Shown: positions 17,801-24,749 of the stretch, piece by piece
How positions within the stretch are numbered: position 1 is the stretch's first letter
Layout of the letters: every line of letters begins with the position of its first letter
Assembly: GCF_004770895.1 (NCBI RefSeq)
Contig: NZ_RQHS01000005.1
Location: forward strand, 372,001 to 436,000
DNA: 64,000 nucleotides
Direction of reading: 5' to 3'
DNA from: Leptospira dzoumogneensis
GTDB lineage: Bacteria; Spirochaetota; Leptospiria; Leptospirales; Leptospiraceae
Translations under genes and position numbers: made by a program
Notes under the pieces: model-generated
What the model saw: only the letters and a program-made list of their open reading frames with translations
Database searches by the model: none
Told to the model about the DNA's origin: nothing

Positions 17801-18409
17801 GGTCCATTAAGAACGATCGATCATAGCTTAAGAGGATATGCACGAGAAATAGATCATAGTGTAAGAAGCTATTTAACCGCTTTAGATCATGGTGTAAAAA
17901 CTCATTTCCGAAGGGTGGATGATGGTTTTAGAAGGGCCATGAGAGGAATTGATAGAGGCTTTAAAGCTGCCGCAAGAGGTGTGGATCAAACGGCCAGAAG
18001 AATTGGAGAAGCGTTCGAACAAGAGGTTCTTGGAAAACGGCATACTGATGGTGATAGATGGTCAAGATTGGCTGATAGAGTTTTGGGAACATTTGCTTCC
18101 GGTGGAATGAGTTGGTTAATTGGAGACTTGGGAAAAGATTGGATTTTCAGAGGATTTAATATTTATACTTTTGGTTTCAGCTTAGGAGTTGATTTAGCGA
18201 TTTGGTCAAGTTATGAAACTAGAGGCTTTGGAATATATGAAAAGCTTAGTCCCATAGGTCTGGTCGGATTGTTAGTTGTCTATAATCAATGGGGTTTTGA
18301 TGAGAATCCGATTTTTAGAAATATCATGACAATGTATATGTATAAAAAATACGGGCTTTCACCGGGAGCCTGTATGGTTGGAGGGCAGGAGTTCTATGAT
18401 TGTGATTAA
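11804..18409 (+). CDS. Giant SpvB/FG-GAP/Rhs (YD-repeat) surface protein
   Basis: A 2201-residue protein. Order: N-terminal signal or anchor (residues 1-28); SpvB/TcB-like domain (about 45-380, opening with ELPPARKDWGPSLNISYSGG); seven FG-GAP-like D.[DN].DG..[DE] units (about 405-735, e.g. WGDVNGDGYPDY); many YD repeats (about 900-1640); an insert with two hydrophobic segments (1715-1765); the Rhs core with HPDHLGS (about 1822), GRFLQPDS and PVNFRDPGGH (to about 1932). The last motif fits the Rhs P-x4-DP-x-G cleavage site, with His where Leu is usual. The 269-residue tip contains ten 11-residue repeats. Rhs shells encapsulate a C-terminal effector. No T6SS or tc genes are near; the signal suggests Sec export. 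AAAAGGG precedes the ATG by about 9 nt. Confidence 0.9.
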   Translation: MIIKKKYIQFGVIMLFVAGTTLGFSFAPLSRYFSSALRSLTQESEIPIDLPVLDVDFRGKIGASFPIELPPARKDWGPSLNISYSGGSGEGLLGEGWSLSGFSGIYREASSGMTYGSNDIFTSDLAGRLIDVSGNGTEYRSKPESFFRFQKQAGCNDSSCTWTVKDPSGNIYTFGGSSDSVLTSVNGVPVIWGLRKAEDRFGNVYNFTYVPNVKRLYPQTITYQNKTISFAYDDSGSNVMSYSGGLQVAGSKLLSEIQILIDGSQIRSYSFGYESGEQGRKKLVSIDREESHPQFGSGAFIPVNFQYSAYGNYSLDRNTDWDIAGKQLKFWSRTPMYDKTRCVEGAYACTVFGTTDCSYLAAEPAAYTACENTKATWFLACKLYVEAYFDPCNNGIKSPRSLGAWGDVNGDGYPDYIRLYGDQDGTVKIGILSNQKTGDFVLSNSLIDPQAEGTNFNTLRSVSFGDIDGNVKSDLSISSGSNLKIFFSDGTKFILPINDFSYSVDSPTYLIDVPQFYTLSWLYDLNQDGRSDHLRVTGSDEIRVRFSNGSNFTNEKVYSVPGVTSNPGEFFDINSDGIPEFVRYNSSNGIEVYRFSSDLNSLILNTYTVGNNGQSANFNPDAGSLSTRFWGDPNGDGLLDFITYKNDTLEIYWNQFDSFSTSPTTVSVPGLTFNNEGNKFKGYRFADINGDGYDDFIAGDGSNIRIFLSDGTKILSSPVKTIAASDEFDLVDLNSDGRLDLIVYKIPDNSITGGWEAYISKTGLPGNILTKITGAYGLESSISYVRRNDPSVSNLILPSSNSYPIIADNGGDLIVSSITNKISDSVSETISYIYENGKIAIGDPYSGGYLGFSKITTTNSRTNIKTIEAYNQSSYLFSGNKISEEMRYINGAQESTVTQKTYAYESASFNSFPYSRLSASSETTYLGGVQVASSSSTYTYDPCGNPRVSSEIGTSGTITRTQVYSCDTNNWVLNQPVSDKTEHNGVLTDSKVYTYDDKELRTITEFPNTSVARTRTFIYDTYGNPITVTDSKGRETNVEYDSSTSTFVTKTTNPLGHVTSMEYESIYGLETKVTNTNGGVETREFDAYGRILRKIKPGESDWSEEYEYGNTGKPNEEYTQKSVRDDSYGELRYKEYINVFGNVRRKESTSIQGSLLVEEAEYRADGKLQRQSVPFIQNITPSDWVTYEYSGPEGRASLISSPDGKTVNVTYNGLTTTSIIKKGSETLSTEIETKDTFGNTISKSSNGVAISYEYDEANRLTKILDPAQGETSFTYDLFGNKKTISDTSTGLSSHEYDSEGNLIRTVDARGRSIRNEYDNMNRITRTYTDGSETQILYTYDTSSNGIGRPASISDGSGTTNLEYDIKGNIIRKVRAIDDLTFVFRYTYDNQDRLLDFTYPDGSVSHYFYSEMGIMTGITMDMPDLGSYNHPVVKYEGPFPGISGNYRVLRTLGNGIQTDITFDPILKRPTGLKTTLKNGSLSQNLTYEYDSKDNIQKITDLLRPDRTQNFQFDSSNRLVSATGKYGVENYTYDSRGNLKQKGDSTLSYSDASKPYRITSANSSLAGTTTYSYDNSGNIVDRGGDALTYDAFGKLIDIQPYGGGDRIRMTYGFDGARIKKVRDADASIEYYPDPSYEVVRKPGQPDTHTLYIRGLSGDLVSQLARQDANLISAAEVSNPNILAKANWKPGFDKLVGISKAGFHTFMYDYSGKLSLRYDLLVWTFILITAYYWLWKNKEKIRELSSLRLSSVAPIVLTMMIFSTVNNCGIFIPNQGEEGIPPWALIPVGNTDGTPSIDSPGNGSGGGSGSVGGTPIPGMIFFHPDHLGSISMVSNGEGSILTGGDLGGASLISYKPYGEIDRTNSSGPDIFRYKYTGQQEDRESSLYYYKARFFDPKIGRFLQPDSVIASAKSQGMNRYMYVSGNPVNFRDPGGHNEYVHMFNEILKTMFHHANGAMAYAGRSVDHMWRSFFREVDHSFKQYMHNIDHQWRGHFRRIDHAIRGPLRTIDHSLRGYAREIDHSVRSYLTALDHGVKTHFRRVDDGFRRAMRGIDRGFKAAARGVDQTARRIGEAFEQEVLGKRHTDGDRWSRLADRVLGTFASGGMSWLIGDLGKDWIFRGFNIYTFGFSLGVDLAIWSSYETRGFGIYEKLSPIGLVGLLVVYNQWGFDENPIFRNIMTMYMYKKYGLSPGACMVGGQEFYDCD
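17684..18013 (+). repeat. Ten in-frame 33-bp units coding an 11-residue repeat
   Basis: Exactly ten 33-nt units encode residues 1961-2070 of the Rhs protein. Each starts [VIL]-D-[HDRQ] and carries a basic residue near position 6 and one near the end, e.g. VDHMWRSFFRE, IDHSLRGYARE, VDDGFRRAMRG. First and last units start 297 nt apart, so there are no indels. The first seven keep DH; the last three drift to DD, DR, DQ. Confidence 0.9.
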
Positions 18410-19001
18410 AGCCTGGCCTTGGATATTGGGCATTATTCTTTTCTATAGCTGCGTTAATGATCAATACATTAAGAATTATTCAGAGCAAGAAATTGGAAGG
18501 AAAAAAATCATTGTTGAGATCTCCGTTTCTCATGGTGATCATTTACCGGATAAAAGTGTGATGATAAGGCGATTTTGCATTGGAAGCGATCTGAATAAAT
18601 TGGAACAAAACTGCGAATTGGATCCGATTATTTTAAATTACACTATTACTACTAAGGAACCTATTCGAATCAGTATTCCTGCACAGCAACCGATTGTTGC
18701 TAAAATTTTATTTCAACATGTAGGTCATTGGGAATCGGCTAAAGCTGCAGCATATTTTACCGACCAGAATAAAATTTCATCTTCTACAAATTGCGCGATG
18801 TCCGGCGTATCTGTGGAAGGATTCCCGAAATTTCTTTGCAATGGTTTTAAGAATACAAATCAAATCCATAAGATCCAGCTTAAATATTTGGGTAAAAAAG
18901 ATCTAGAGAAACCAGGAAGTGGAGGGGATGTTATCGATAAGATTATCTTGGGTCCGATGTTTATTCCTGCTGAAGTTGTGTATGAATTGGCTCCACCATA
19001 A
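18396..19001 (+). CDS. Rhs-linked lipoprotein A
   Basis: A 201-residue lipoprotein of unknown function. The signal peptide MIVIKAWPWILGIILFYSC gives lipid Cys19. The mature part is beta-rich with pairs of cysteines: IRRFC ... NC (16 residues apart) and TNC ... FLC, and an ISIPAQQ strand between. ATG 18396 overlaps the last 14 nt of the Rhs gene, with AGGAG just upstream, so the two are translationally coupled. From Cys19 on it is almost identical to the gene at 19708. Its position, directly behind a variable Rhs tip, is where an immunity gene is usually found, but a lipoprotein partner or ligand is equally possible. Confidence 0.7.
   Translation: MIVIKAWPWILGIILFYSCVNDQYIKNYSEQEIGRKKIIVEISVSHGDHLPDKSVMIRRFCIGSDLNKLEQNCELDPIILNYTITTKEPIRISIPAQQPIVAKILFQHVGHWESAKAAAYFTDQNKISSSTNCAMSGVSVEGFPKFLCNGFKNTNQIHKIQLKYLGKKDLEKPGSGGDVIDKIILGPMFIPAEVVYELAPP
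18450..18999 (+). repeat. Direct repeat, copy 1 (lipoprotein A body)
   Basis: This 550-bp stretch recurs at 19780-20329 with a constant offset of 1330 bp and no indels, differing only by scattered substitutions. It starts at the codon for the lipidated cysteine and ends near the stop, so only the mature coding region is shared; the signal-peptide codons upstream differ. Confidence 0.9.
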
Positions 19002-19061
19002 AATATTTGGATTTTTTCTTGGCTATTTCAAATCAAAAATGAATAACTTCCGTGGAGCTAG

Positions 19062-19667
19062 ATGAAAATACGAACAGTAATTCTAATCTTAACCTTATCA
19101 TTAACCTCTTGTTTGAGTGTTTTAGAAAAGGAATACCCTGAGTTATCAAACAAAGAGAAAGGAAAATTATTGATCTCTTGGGTGGATGATTCTGGTAAAG
19201 ATCTTTCTAAAATTAGAATACGACATTTTTGCTTAAATGAAAAAGAAATAAAAGATCCTCGTGCTTCCTGCGAGGGCATTGAGCTAGTATGGCAATATAA
19301 TTTAAACAGGAATGATCAGATCGAAATGTCTATTCCTGAAGGTAATTATTCTGCTCGTTTAACTGTTAGGGAGAATTCCGGTAATTCTGACTACTCCTTT
19401 GTCACCTACTTTGGTTTTGGGATACCCACCCAACCTAAATGTTTGATTTCTTTCGTTCAGAGTGATTTTCTTCCGTATAATAGATTTGATTGCCCGAAGC
19501 TTGAAATTAAGCCGGGTAAAACCACGAAAGTTAAAATAAAAGTAACAAGTAAACAAGAAACTTGGAAGACCGAATCGATATTAGTAGCGATCTTCTCCTT
19601 AGGTTTAATTTCTTCTCCTTCTCAGCTTACACATTTGGATATGGAATACATTCCGCCAAATAGGTGA
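19062..19667 (+). CDS. Rhs-linked lipoprotein B
   Basis: A 201-residue lipoprotein (signal MKIRTVILILTLSLTSC, lipid Cys17) of unknown function. It is a divergent member of the same family as its neighbours: KGKLLISWVDDSG strand, IRIRHFC then SC about 16 residues on, MSIPEGNYSARL strand, then a later pair KC ... DC, and a Lys-rich strand (KTTKVKIKVTS). It ends with a hydrophobic strand (ILVAIFSLGLISS) and LDMEYIP. It sits 60 nt after lipoprotein A; no good Shine-Dalgarno (GTGGAG lies about 7 nt upstream of the ATG and may serve). Confidence 0.65.
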   Translation: MKIRTVILILTLSLTSCLSVLEKEYPELSNKEKGKLLISWVDDSGKDLSKIRIRHFCLNEKEIKDPRASCEGIELVWQYNLNRNDQIEMSIPEGNYSARLTVRENSGNSDYSFVTYFGFGIPTQPKCLISFVQSDFLPYNRFDCPKLEIKPGKTTKVKIKVTSKQETWKTESILVAIFSLGLISSPSQLTHLDMEYIPPNR

Positions 19668-19707
19668 TTTGGTTTTGTATTAAGGTTAATGGTATTCTTT
19701 AATCAAT

Positions 19708-20331
19708 ATGAATTATAGAAATTTTATGACTGTAATTAAAATTGGGACTTACGCATTAATCTTTTTCTTAAGTTCTGCCTGTGTTAATGATCAATACATT
19801 AAAAATTATTCAGAGCAAGAAATTGGAAGAAAAAAAATCATTGTCGAGATTTCCGTTTCTCATGGTGATCATTTACCGGATGCGAGTGTAAAAATCAAAC
19901 GATTTTGCATTGGAAGCGATCTGAATAAATTGGAACAAAACTGCGAATTGGATCCGATTATTTTAAATTATACTCTTACTACTAAGGAATCTATTCGAAT
20001 CAGTATTCCTGCACAGGAACCGATTATTGCTAAAATTTTATTTCAACATGTAGGCATCTGGTCTTCTGCTGATGCCTCCGCGTATTTTACCGACCAGAAT
20101 AAAATTTCATCTTCTACAAATTGTGCGATGTCCGGCGTATCTGTGGAAGGTTTTCCGAAATTTCTTTGCAATGGCTTTAAGAATACAAATCAAATCCATA
20201 AGATCCAGCTTAAATATTTAGGTAAAAAAGATCTAGAGAAACCAGGAAGTGGAGGAGATGTTATCGATAAGATTATCTTGGGTCCGATGTTCGTTCCTGC
20301 TGAAGTTGTGTATGAATTGGCTCCTATCTAA
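19708..20331 (+). CDS. Rhs-linked lipoprotein C, near-duplicate of A
   Basis: A 207-residue lipoprotein whose mature part is about nine-tenths identical to lipoprotein A (18396), starting at the lipid cysteine (LSSACVNDQYIKNYSEQ). The signal peptide is different and there is a short patch of changes (HVGIWSSADASAYF against HVGHWESAKAAAYF). ATG 19708 or ATG 19726 could start it; neither has a good Shine-Dalgarno. This points to a recent duplication or gene conversion confined to the mature region. Lipoprotein B lies between the two copies, so the duplicated unit was probably A+B or C+D. Confidence 0.7.
   Translation: MNYRNFMTVIKIGTYALIFFLSSACVNDQYIKNYSEQEIGRKKIIVEISVSHGDHLPDASVKIKRFCIGSDLNKLEQNCELDPIILNYTLTTKESIRISIPAQEPIIAKILFQHVGIWSSADASAYFTDQNKISSSTNCAMSGVSVEGFPKFLCNGFKNTNQIHKIQLKYLGKKDLEKPGSGGDVIDKIILGPMFVPAEVVYELAPI
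19780..20329 (+). repeat. Direct repeat, copy 2 (lipoprotein C body)
   Basis: Second copy of the 550-bp repeat at 18450-18999 (offset 1330). Flanks on both sides diverge at once: upstream at the signal peptide, downstream after the GAATTGGCTCC shared by both stop regions. Confidence 0.9.
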
Positions 20332-20905
20332 ACTAATACTAACATTTGTTGTCGTATTCCTTTCTTGTGCAAAGAATGAATATTTAAAAGATCAATTCTT
20401 CTCGAACAATGCCGTCCCATCTCACCTTACGATCTCACTCTCCGACAATTCTTCCGAGAATTATGGATCTCTTTTAGTAGATCTATTTCAGTTGAATGAT
20501 CAAGGATCGAATACTTCCTTAAATGAAGTTAGGAATAAAATATTAGAAGTTTCGCAGGAAGGCGTAAAAGTCCCTTTATCTCCAGGCAAGTATAATGGTT
20601 CTCTAAGATTAAGAGGAGGTAATTGGGAAAATATCAAAACAAATATAAGTTTTGATATTACCGGACTAGGCTTATCTTCCGGAGTAGTATGTCACTCCGA
20701 AGAAGTAACGGTAGGATATACAGTGTATCAAAATATCGTTTGTCCTCCTGTCATAACTGCGCCCGGCAAGAATCCTATCTTGAAAATTGAGATTTCGCCT
20801 GACTATAGATCATACTTAGAAGCATCTATAGTACTCTTCCTTTTCTTTCGAAATCCAACTCAGGCAAATCTAAGGTTTTTAAAGGTTTCATTGATTCCCG
20901 GTTGA
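20312..20905 (+). CDS. Rhs-linked lipoprotein D
   Basis: A 197-residue lipoprotein (MNWLLSKLILTFVVVFLSC, lipid Cys19). The ATG at 20312 overlaps the end of lipoprotein C by 20 nt; a longer frame opening at 20249 would have no signal peptide. The mature part is a remote family member: HLTISLSDNSS strand, VPLSPGKYNGSLRLRG in place of the IP strand, and the later cysteine pair VVC ... IVCPP. It lacks the RFC ... C pair of A-C. Function unknown. It ends the cluster; the radical SAM gene follows after 94 nt. Confidence 0.65.
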   Translation: MNWLLSKLILTFVVVFLSCAKNEYLKDQFFSNNAVPSHLTISLSDNSSENYGSLLVDLFQLNDQGSNTSLNEVRNKILEVSQEGVKVPLSPGKYNGSLRLRGGNWENIKTNISFDITGLGLSSGVVCHSEEVTVGYTVYQNIVCPPVITAPGKNPILKIEISPDYRSYLEASIVLFLFFRNPTQANLRFLKVSLIPG

Positions 20906-20999
20906 ATGGCTGATTGACTGCGAAGTGAATATTCACCCAGCTTCTATTTCCGGATTGTAGAAACCGGAGAAGTCTAAAGTTTTGTAACCAAGACTTCTT

Positions 21000-22913
21000 A
21001 TGGCAAAGTTAAAACTAGTACAATTGCCTGTTCCTCCTCCTACGGCCTTTGCCGCTACCGGAAATGTTCCTTTGGCCGCAGGCTGTCTGGCTGTTTCCGC
21101 ACGGGAGAACGGCCTGGAAAAGAAAGGCCTGGAGCTGGAAGTTTTAGATCCTGATATTACCGATAAAGAAGGTGATAGCCAACTAGCGGACAGGATCGCT
21201 AAAGATGAACCTGAGTTCTTGGGCTTCTCACTTTATCTTTGGAATACGGAAAGAAGTCTTCATCTCGCTAAAGAAGTAAAAAAAAGATCGCCGTCCACTA
21301 AGATACTCATAGGTGGACCCGAAGTAAATCCGGACAATCCGTTCGTTCTTTCCGAAACAGGCTATGATATAGCAGTCTCGGGAGAAGCAGAGCATACATT
21401 TTTCGCTCTAATGGACACACTTCTTAAAAAAGAAGATCCCAGGAAATTACCTAATATCGCAGTCAGAGAACTAGATGGAAAGATGGGAATGTTTTCCAAA
21501 GAGGAAAATGCTTCCTTTCCGCTGACTAGTTATCCTTCTCCTTATCTGCAGGGGTTTGTGCCTGTGGATCCGGCAAGATCCACCTATTTGGAAACCGTAA
21601 GAGGATGTAGATCCCAATGTACTTATTGTTTTTATCCGAAGAGCAGTAATGTATTAAGAACTTTGGATATACCGGAGACGATCAAACTTCTCTCTAACTT
21701 AAAAGACAAAGGCGCCAAAGAATTAGTATTCTTAGATCCGACATTCAATCATAGACCCGGCTTCGAGGAATTTTTAGACGCGATCATAGATGTGAACTCG
21801 GATAGATCTATGACAATGTTCGGAGAATTAAGGTCCGAAGGAATTACGGAGAAGATCGCGGACAAACTTGCGTTAGCAGGTTTTAATAGAATAGAACTCG
21901 GAATGCAATCCATCAATAAGGAAACCTTAAAGCGTGTAAAACGTTTTGGAAGTCCTGAGAAAGTAGCCGAGGCCGCAAGAATGTTGGCGGATAGAGGAAT
22001 TGAACTCTTATTAGATCTGATCATCGGACTTCCTGGAGATACTCCGGACGATGTGATGGAAGGAATAGAATTTTTTTACGGGCATGGGCTGGGAGAATGG
22101 GTGCAAGTATTCCCATTATCCATTTTGCCTGGAACTGCAATGAGAAAAGATGCAGAGTCGGAAGGTTTGGTTTATCTCCCTAAACCTCCTTATAGAGTGA
22201 TCCGAACTCCTAATTTTAGTCCGGAAGCTCTTAGCTCTACATTATTCCGTTCAGAAGATAGATTGGATAGAAGGTTGGACGAAACTCCTCGAAGTCTATT
22301 ATCCGATCCTGATCCTGCCGTTTTAGATACGTTTTCCTTTTCTCCAGGACTTACCGAAAAATTCGGATTAGAAAATTTTTCCATCTCAGGCGCGAGACAT
22401 GTTTCTGTTTGGTGGAGAGGCGATAATTTAGAAAAATCTAAAAAAGAATTCTTTGATAGATTGAATTATAGATTTATTAAAGATCCCTTTGCGGTCACCG
22501 ATATTGTTTTATATCCGAAAACTTCTTTTGATCCGGAATTGATTACCGAGATCATGGAAGAATTTTCCAGGGTCCCTGCATCCTATCTTTCTCGCACACT
22601 CGCTCATAGAGGAGAGAATATGCTTCATAGGATCGTTCTTATTCTTCCTCATGGGGTTTCTTTTCCATTGGAATGGGTTTCGGAGATCAGGGAATATATT
22701 CCTGTTTTTCAAGAAATGGAATGGGAAGAAGCAGTTCAAAAATCGGCGGAACTCGGAGGAGAATTTCCGGGAGCAAGGATCATTTCTAAAAATGAAAACT
22801 TAAGCGCCTGGAAAATCCTAAAAGAAAATGCAGATCCTGAATCCGTAACATTTGCGGATAGAGTTTTAGAAAAACGCTGGTGTTGGGAAGTTTTGGGTTA
22901 TTCGGAGAAGTAG
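21000..22913 (+). CDS. B12-binding-domain radical SAM protein
   Basis: A 637-residue protein. Residues about 1-170 form a cobalamin-binding-type Rossmann domain (ending IGGPEVNPDNPF and YDIAVSGEAEHTF). The radical SAM domain follows with RGCRSQCTYC (Cys203, Cys207, Cys210) binding the [4Fe-4S] cluster, GMQS and LLLDLIIGLPGDT. The C-terminal 230 residues are unfamiliar. The B12-radical SAM group includes methyltransferases and P-C or ring-forming enzymes; the substrate cannot be told. The typical DxHxxG cobalamin motif is not evident, so B12 may not bind. It stands alone, without a clear Shine-Dalgarno. Confidence 0.82.
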   Translation: MAKLKLVQLPVPPPTAFAATGNVPLAAGCLAVSARENGLEKKGLELEVLDPDITDKEGDSQLADRIAKDEPEFLGFSLYLWNTERSLHLAKEVKKRSPSTKILIGGPEVNPDNPFVLSETGYDIAVSGEAEHTFFALMDTLLKKEDPRKLPNIAVRELDGKMGMFSKEENASFPLTSYPSPYLQGFVPVDPARSTYLETVRGCRSQCTYCFYPKSSNVLRTLDIPETIKLLSNLKDKGAKELVFLDPTFNHRPGFEEFLDAIIDVNSDRSMTMFGELRSEGITEKIADKLALAGFNRIELGMQSINKETLKRVKRFGSPEKVAEAARMLADRGIELLLDLIIGLPGDTPDDVMEGIEFFYGHGLGEWVQVFPLSILPGTAMRKDAESEGLVYLPKPPYRVIRTPNFSPEALSSTLFRSEDRLDRRLDETPRSLLSDPDPAVLDTFSFSPGLTEKFGLENFSISGARHVSVWWRGDNLEKSKKEFFDRLNYRFIKDPFAVTDIVLYPKTSFDPELITEIMEEFSRVPASYLSRTLAHRGENMLHRIVLILPHGVSFPLEWVSEIREYIPVFQEMEWEEAVQKSAELGGEFPGARIISKNENLSAWKILKENADPESVTFADRVLEKRWCWEVLGYSEK

Positions 22914-23068
22914 AATTTATAATAGATAATCCGATTTATACAATACTTTGATCCATCCGCAATTTTTTCAAATTTTCAGATCCCCTGTATAAAACTCAAA
23001 TCCTGACGATTTTATACAATTTTTCCAAAGAGTTTACGGTTAGGATCTCTCCATTACTGGAGAATGAA

Positions 23069-23644
23069 ATGCAGAACAACCGTAAAAAAGTATACGATTT
23101 CCCTCATAAAGCCATCCGTTATGGGATCTCGAAATTAGTACAAGAAGCAGGCAGGACTGATTACCAAAGCGCGTCCGAAGTTCAGGAACTTTTCGAATTA
23201 GGAAAAGAAGTTTTTCAAATGTTAAAGATCCACGCAAGAGATGAGGAAGCGGTAAGCTTGAAACATTTAGAAAAAAAAGATCCACAAACTTCTCATAAAG
23301 ACAAAGAAGAACATAAATATCTGGAAGAGAAGATAGAAGAATTGGGATCTATCTTAGATCGGATCAAAGAAGATATTGAACAGGTACCTATCATCTCCGA
23401 AGAATTTTATACAAAACTAATTCGTTTCCAAACTGATTATTTCTCTCATATGACTAGAGAAGAAGAGGAAACCCAGATTAGATTACATTTGTTCTTTTCG
23501 GATACGGAATTGGAGGATCACCAAAAAGAGATCTTGGGTTCTTTGGGTGGGGATGAATTCAAAATTTGGGCAAAATATCTGATCCCAAATGTTCCGACTC
23601 CGATCAAAAATAGATTCGAGGAAATGTTAAAAACCTTCTCCTGA
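23069..23644 (+). CDS. Hemerythrin-like HHE-domain protein
   Basis: A 191-residue helical protein with a hemerythrin-like ligand set: His13 in FPHKAIRYG, His55 with Glu59 in KIHARDEE, His76/His82 with Glu86 in SHKDKEEHKYLEE, and His127 with Glu131 in YFSHMTREEE. Such proteins bind a di-iron centre and may sense or carry O2 or NO, or protect iron-sulfur clusters; the exact job is unknown. The start ATG lies in GGAGAATGAAATG with GGAG 7 nt before it. It stands alone, upstream of the Cdd1-like gene. Confidence 0.72.
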   Translation: MQNNRKKVYDFPHKAIRYGISKLVQEAGRTDYQSASEVQELFELGKEVFQMLKIHARDEEAVSLKHLEKKDPQTSHKDKEEHKYLEEKIEELGSILDRIKEDIEQVPIISEEFYTKLIRFQTDYFSHMTREEEETQIRLHLFFSDTELEDHQKEILGSLGGDEFKIWAKYLIPNVPTPIKNRFEEMLKTFS

Positions 23645-23716
23645 ACTGCGGTATCGGTTTATTATAAACCAATTAACTCACTTGATTTTTGGACCGACTT
23701 CCTATAAGATCTTTTT

Positions 23717-23998
23717 ATGAAGTCGGATAAATCCGAGGTATTAAAAGAATTTCGCACTCTTCCCGGAGTGGGCAAAGTAATTGCCGAAGATCTTTGGAAT
23801 TTAGGAGTTCGCAGTAAGGTAGAACTTGCAAAACTAGATCCTGAAAAATTATACGAAAAAATTTGTGAATACCAAGGTACTAAAGTAGATCCATGTATGC
23901 TGTATGTATTTCGTTGTGCGGTATACGTCTCCGGGACTTCTAATCCTGAACCGGAAAAAATGAAATGGTGGTTCTGGAAGGACAAACAGCTTGTCTGA
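23717..23998 (+). CDS. Cdd1-like helix-hairpin-helix protein
   Basis: A 93-residue protein with a helix-hairpin-helix (FRTLPGVGKVIAEDLWNLGV) followed by a C-terminal DPCMLYVFRCAVYVSG and WWFWKD. This is the layout of the small 'pathogenicity locus' Cdd1-type family, whose function is not known; the HhH unit could contact DNA. It overlaps the AraC-type gene by 8 nt, so the two are probably one unit. Confidence 0.72.
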   Translation: MKSDKSEVLKEFRTLPGVGKVIAEDLWNLGVRSKVELAKLDPEKLYEKICEYQGTKVDPCMLYVFRCAVYVSGTSNPEPEKMKWWFWKDKQLV

Positions 23999-24749
23999 TT
24001 TGATCCGAATTTCCTGGAGCCATAAAGAATCTCCCGATACTTATACAGTTCTTCCGGGAGAAGAATGTGTAATTGGAGTCCAAACCAAAGGAAGAATTTC
24101 TTTAGGTTCCGGCAAACAATCCAAAACTCTTTCTAAGGCGGGGATCACCGGGATCTTAAGAGGTCCCAGGACATTCATCTCCGAAAAGAATACAAAATCA
24201 CTTTTAGTTTATATTTCTCCCTTACTTCTTTCCAGGATGATCCCTGTGCCGATGGATCAGATCAGCGACTCCAGTTTGTCTTTAGAGGATCTGTTTTCTA
24301 AAGAGGCAATCTCCGGATTGATTGCAGACTGCGAAGAAGCGGATTGGAAAGGGCAGGAGGCCTCTCTGACCTTGGAGAAATTTCGGCGCCTTCTTCCTTT
24401 AAAAGAAGAGAAGGAAAAGTTTTTGCCCCAGGCGATTTTGCGGATCAAAGGCTCTTTAGGAGAGATCGGGATCAAAGGTTTGGCCTCTGACTTGGGTGTG
24501 AGCCAAAGCAGTTTAGAAAGAGGTTTCAGATCCAGAGTGGGTTTAAGTCCTAAGGAATACGCAGGACTTGTTCGTTTCGGAAATATATTCAGATTTTATA
24601 ATTCTTCTTCCAGCCTGACCGAACTGGCTTTAGAGGCAGGTTATTATGACCAGGCACATTTTATACGAGAATTTAAGAAGAAAACAGGCTTTAGTCCGAA
24701 ACAATGGTTTCGCCAAAATGCGAACCTAGGATTAGATTCTAATTTTTAG
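23991..24749 (+). CDS. AraC-family transcriptional regulator
   Basis: A 252-residue regulator. The C-terminal 100 residues hold the double helix-turn-helix of AraC proteins: GIKGLASDLGVSQSSLERGF and LTELALEAGYYDQAHFIREF, ending KKKTGFSPKQWFRQ. The N-terminal 145 residues are a cupin-like sensor domain I do not recognise. The start is a TTG at 23991 overlapping the HhH gene by 8 nt, which suggests coupling; the effector is unknown. Its 3' end overlaps the convergent UDG gene by 11 nt. Confidence 0.85.
   Translation: MSDLIRISWSHKESPDTYTVLPGEECVIGVQTKGRISLGSGKQSKTLSKAGITGILRGPRTFISEKNTKSLLVYISPLLLSRMIPVPMDQISDSSLSLEDLFSKEAISGLIADCEEADWKGQEASLTLEKFRRLLPLKEEKEKFLPQAILRIKGSLGEIGIKGLASDLGVSQSSLERGFRSRVGLSPKEYAGLVRFGNIFRFYNSSSSLTELALEAGYYDQAHFIREFKKKTGFSPKQWFRQNANLGLDSNF

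Noticed and set aside
20249..20311. N-terminal extension of lipoprotein D
   Set aside because: The frame opens inside lipoprotein C and reads through its repeat; the signal peptide begins at ATG 20312.
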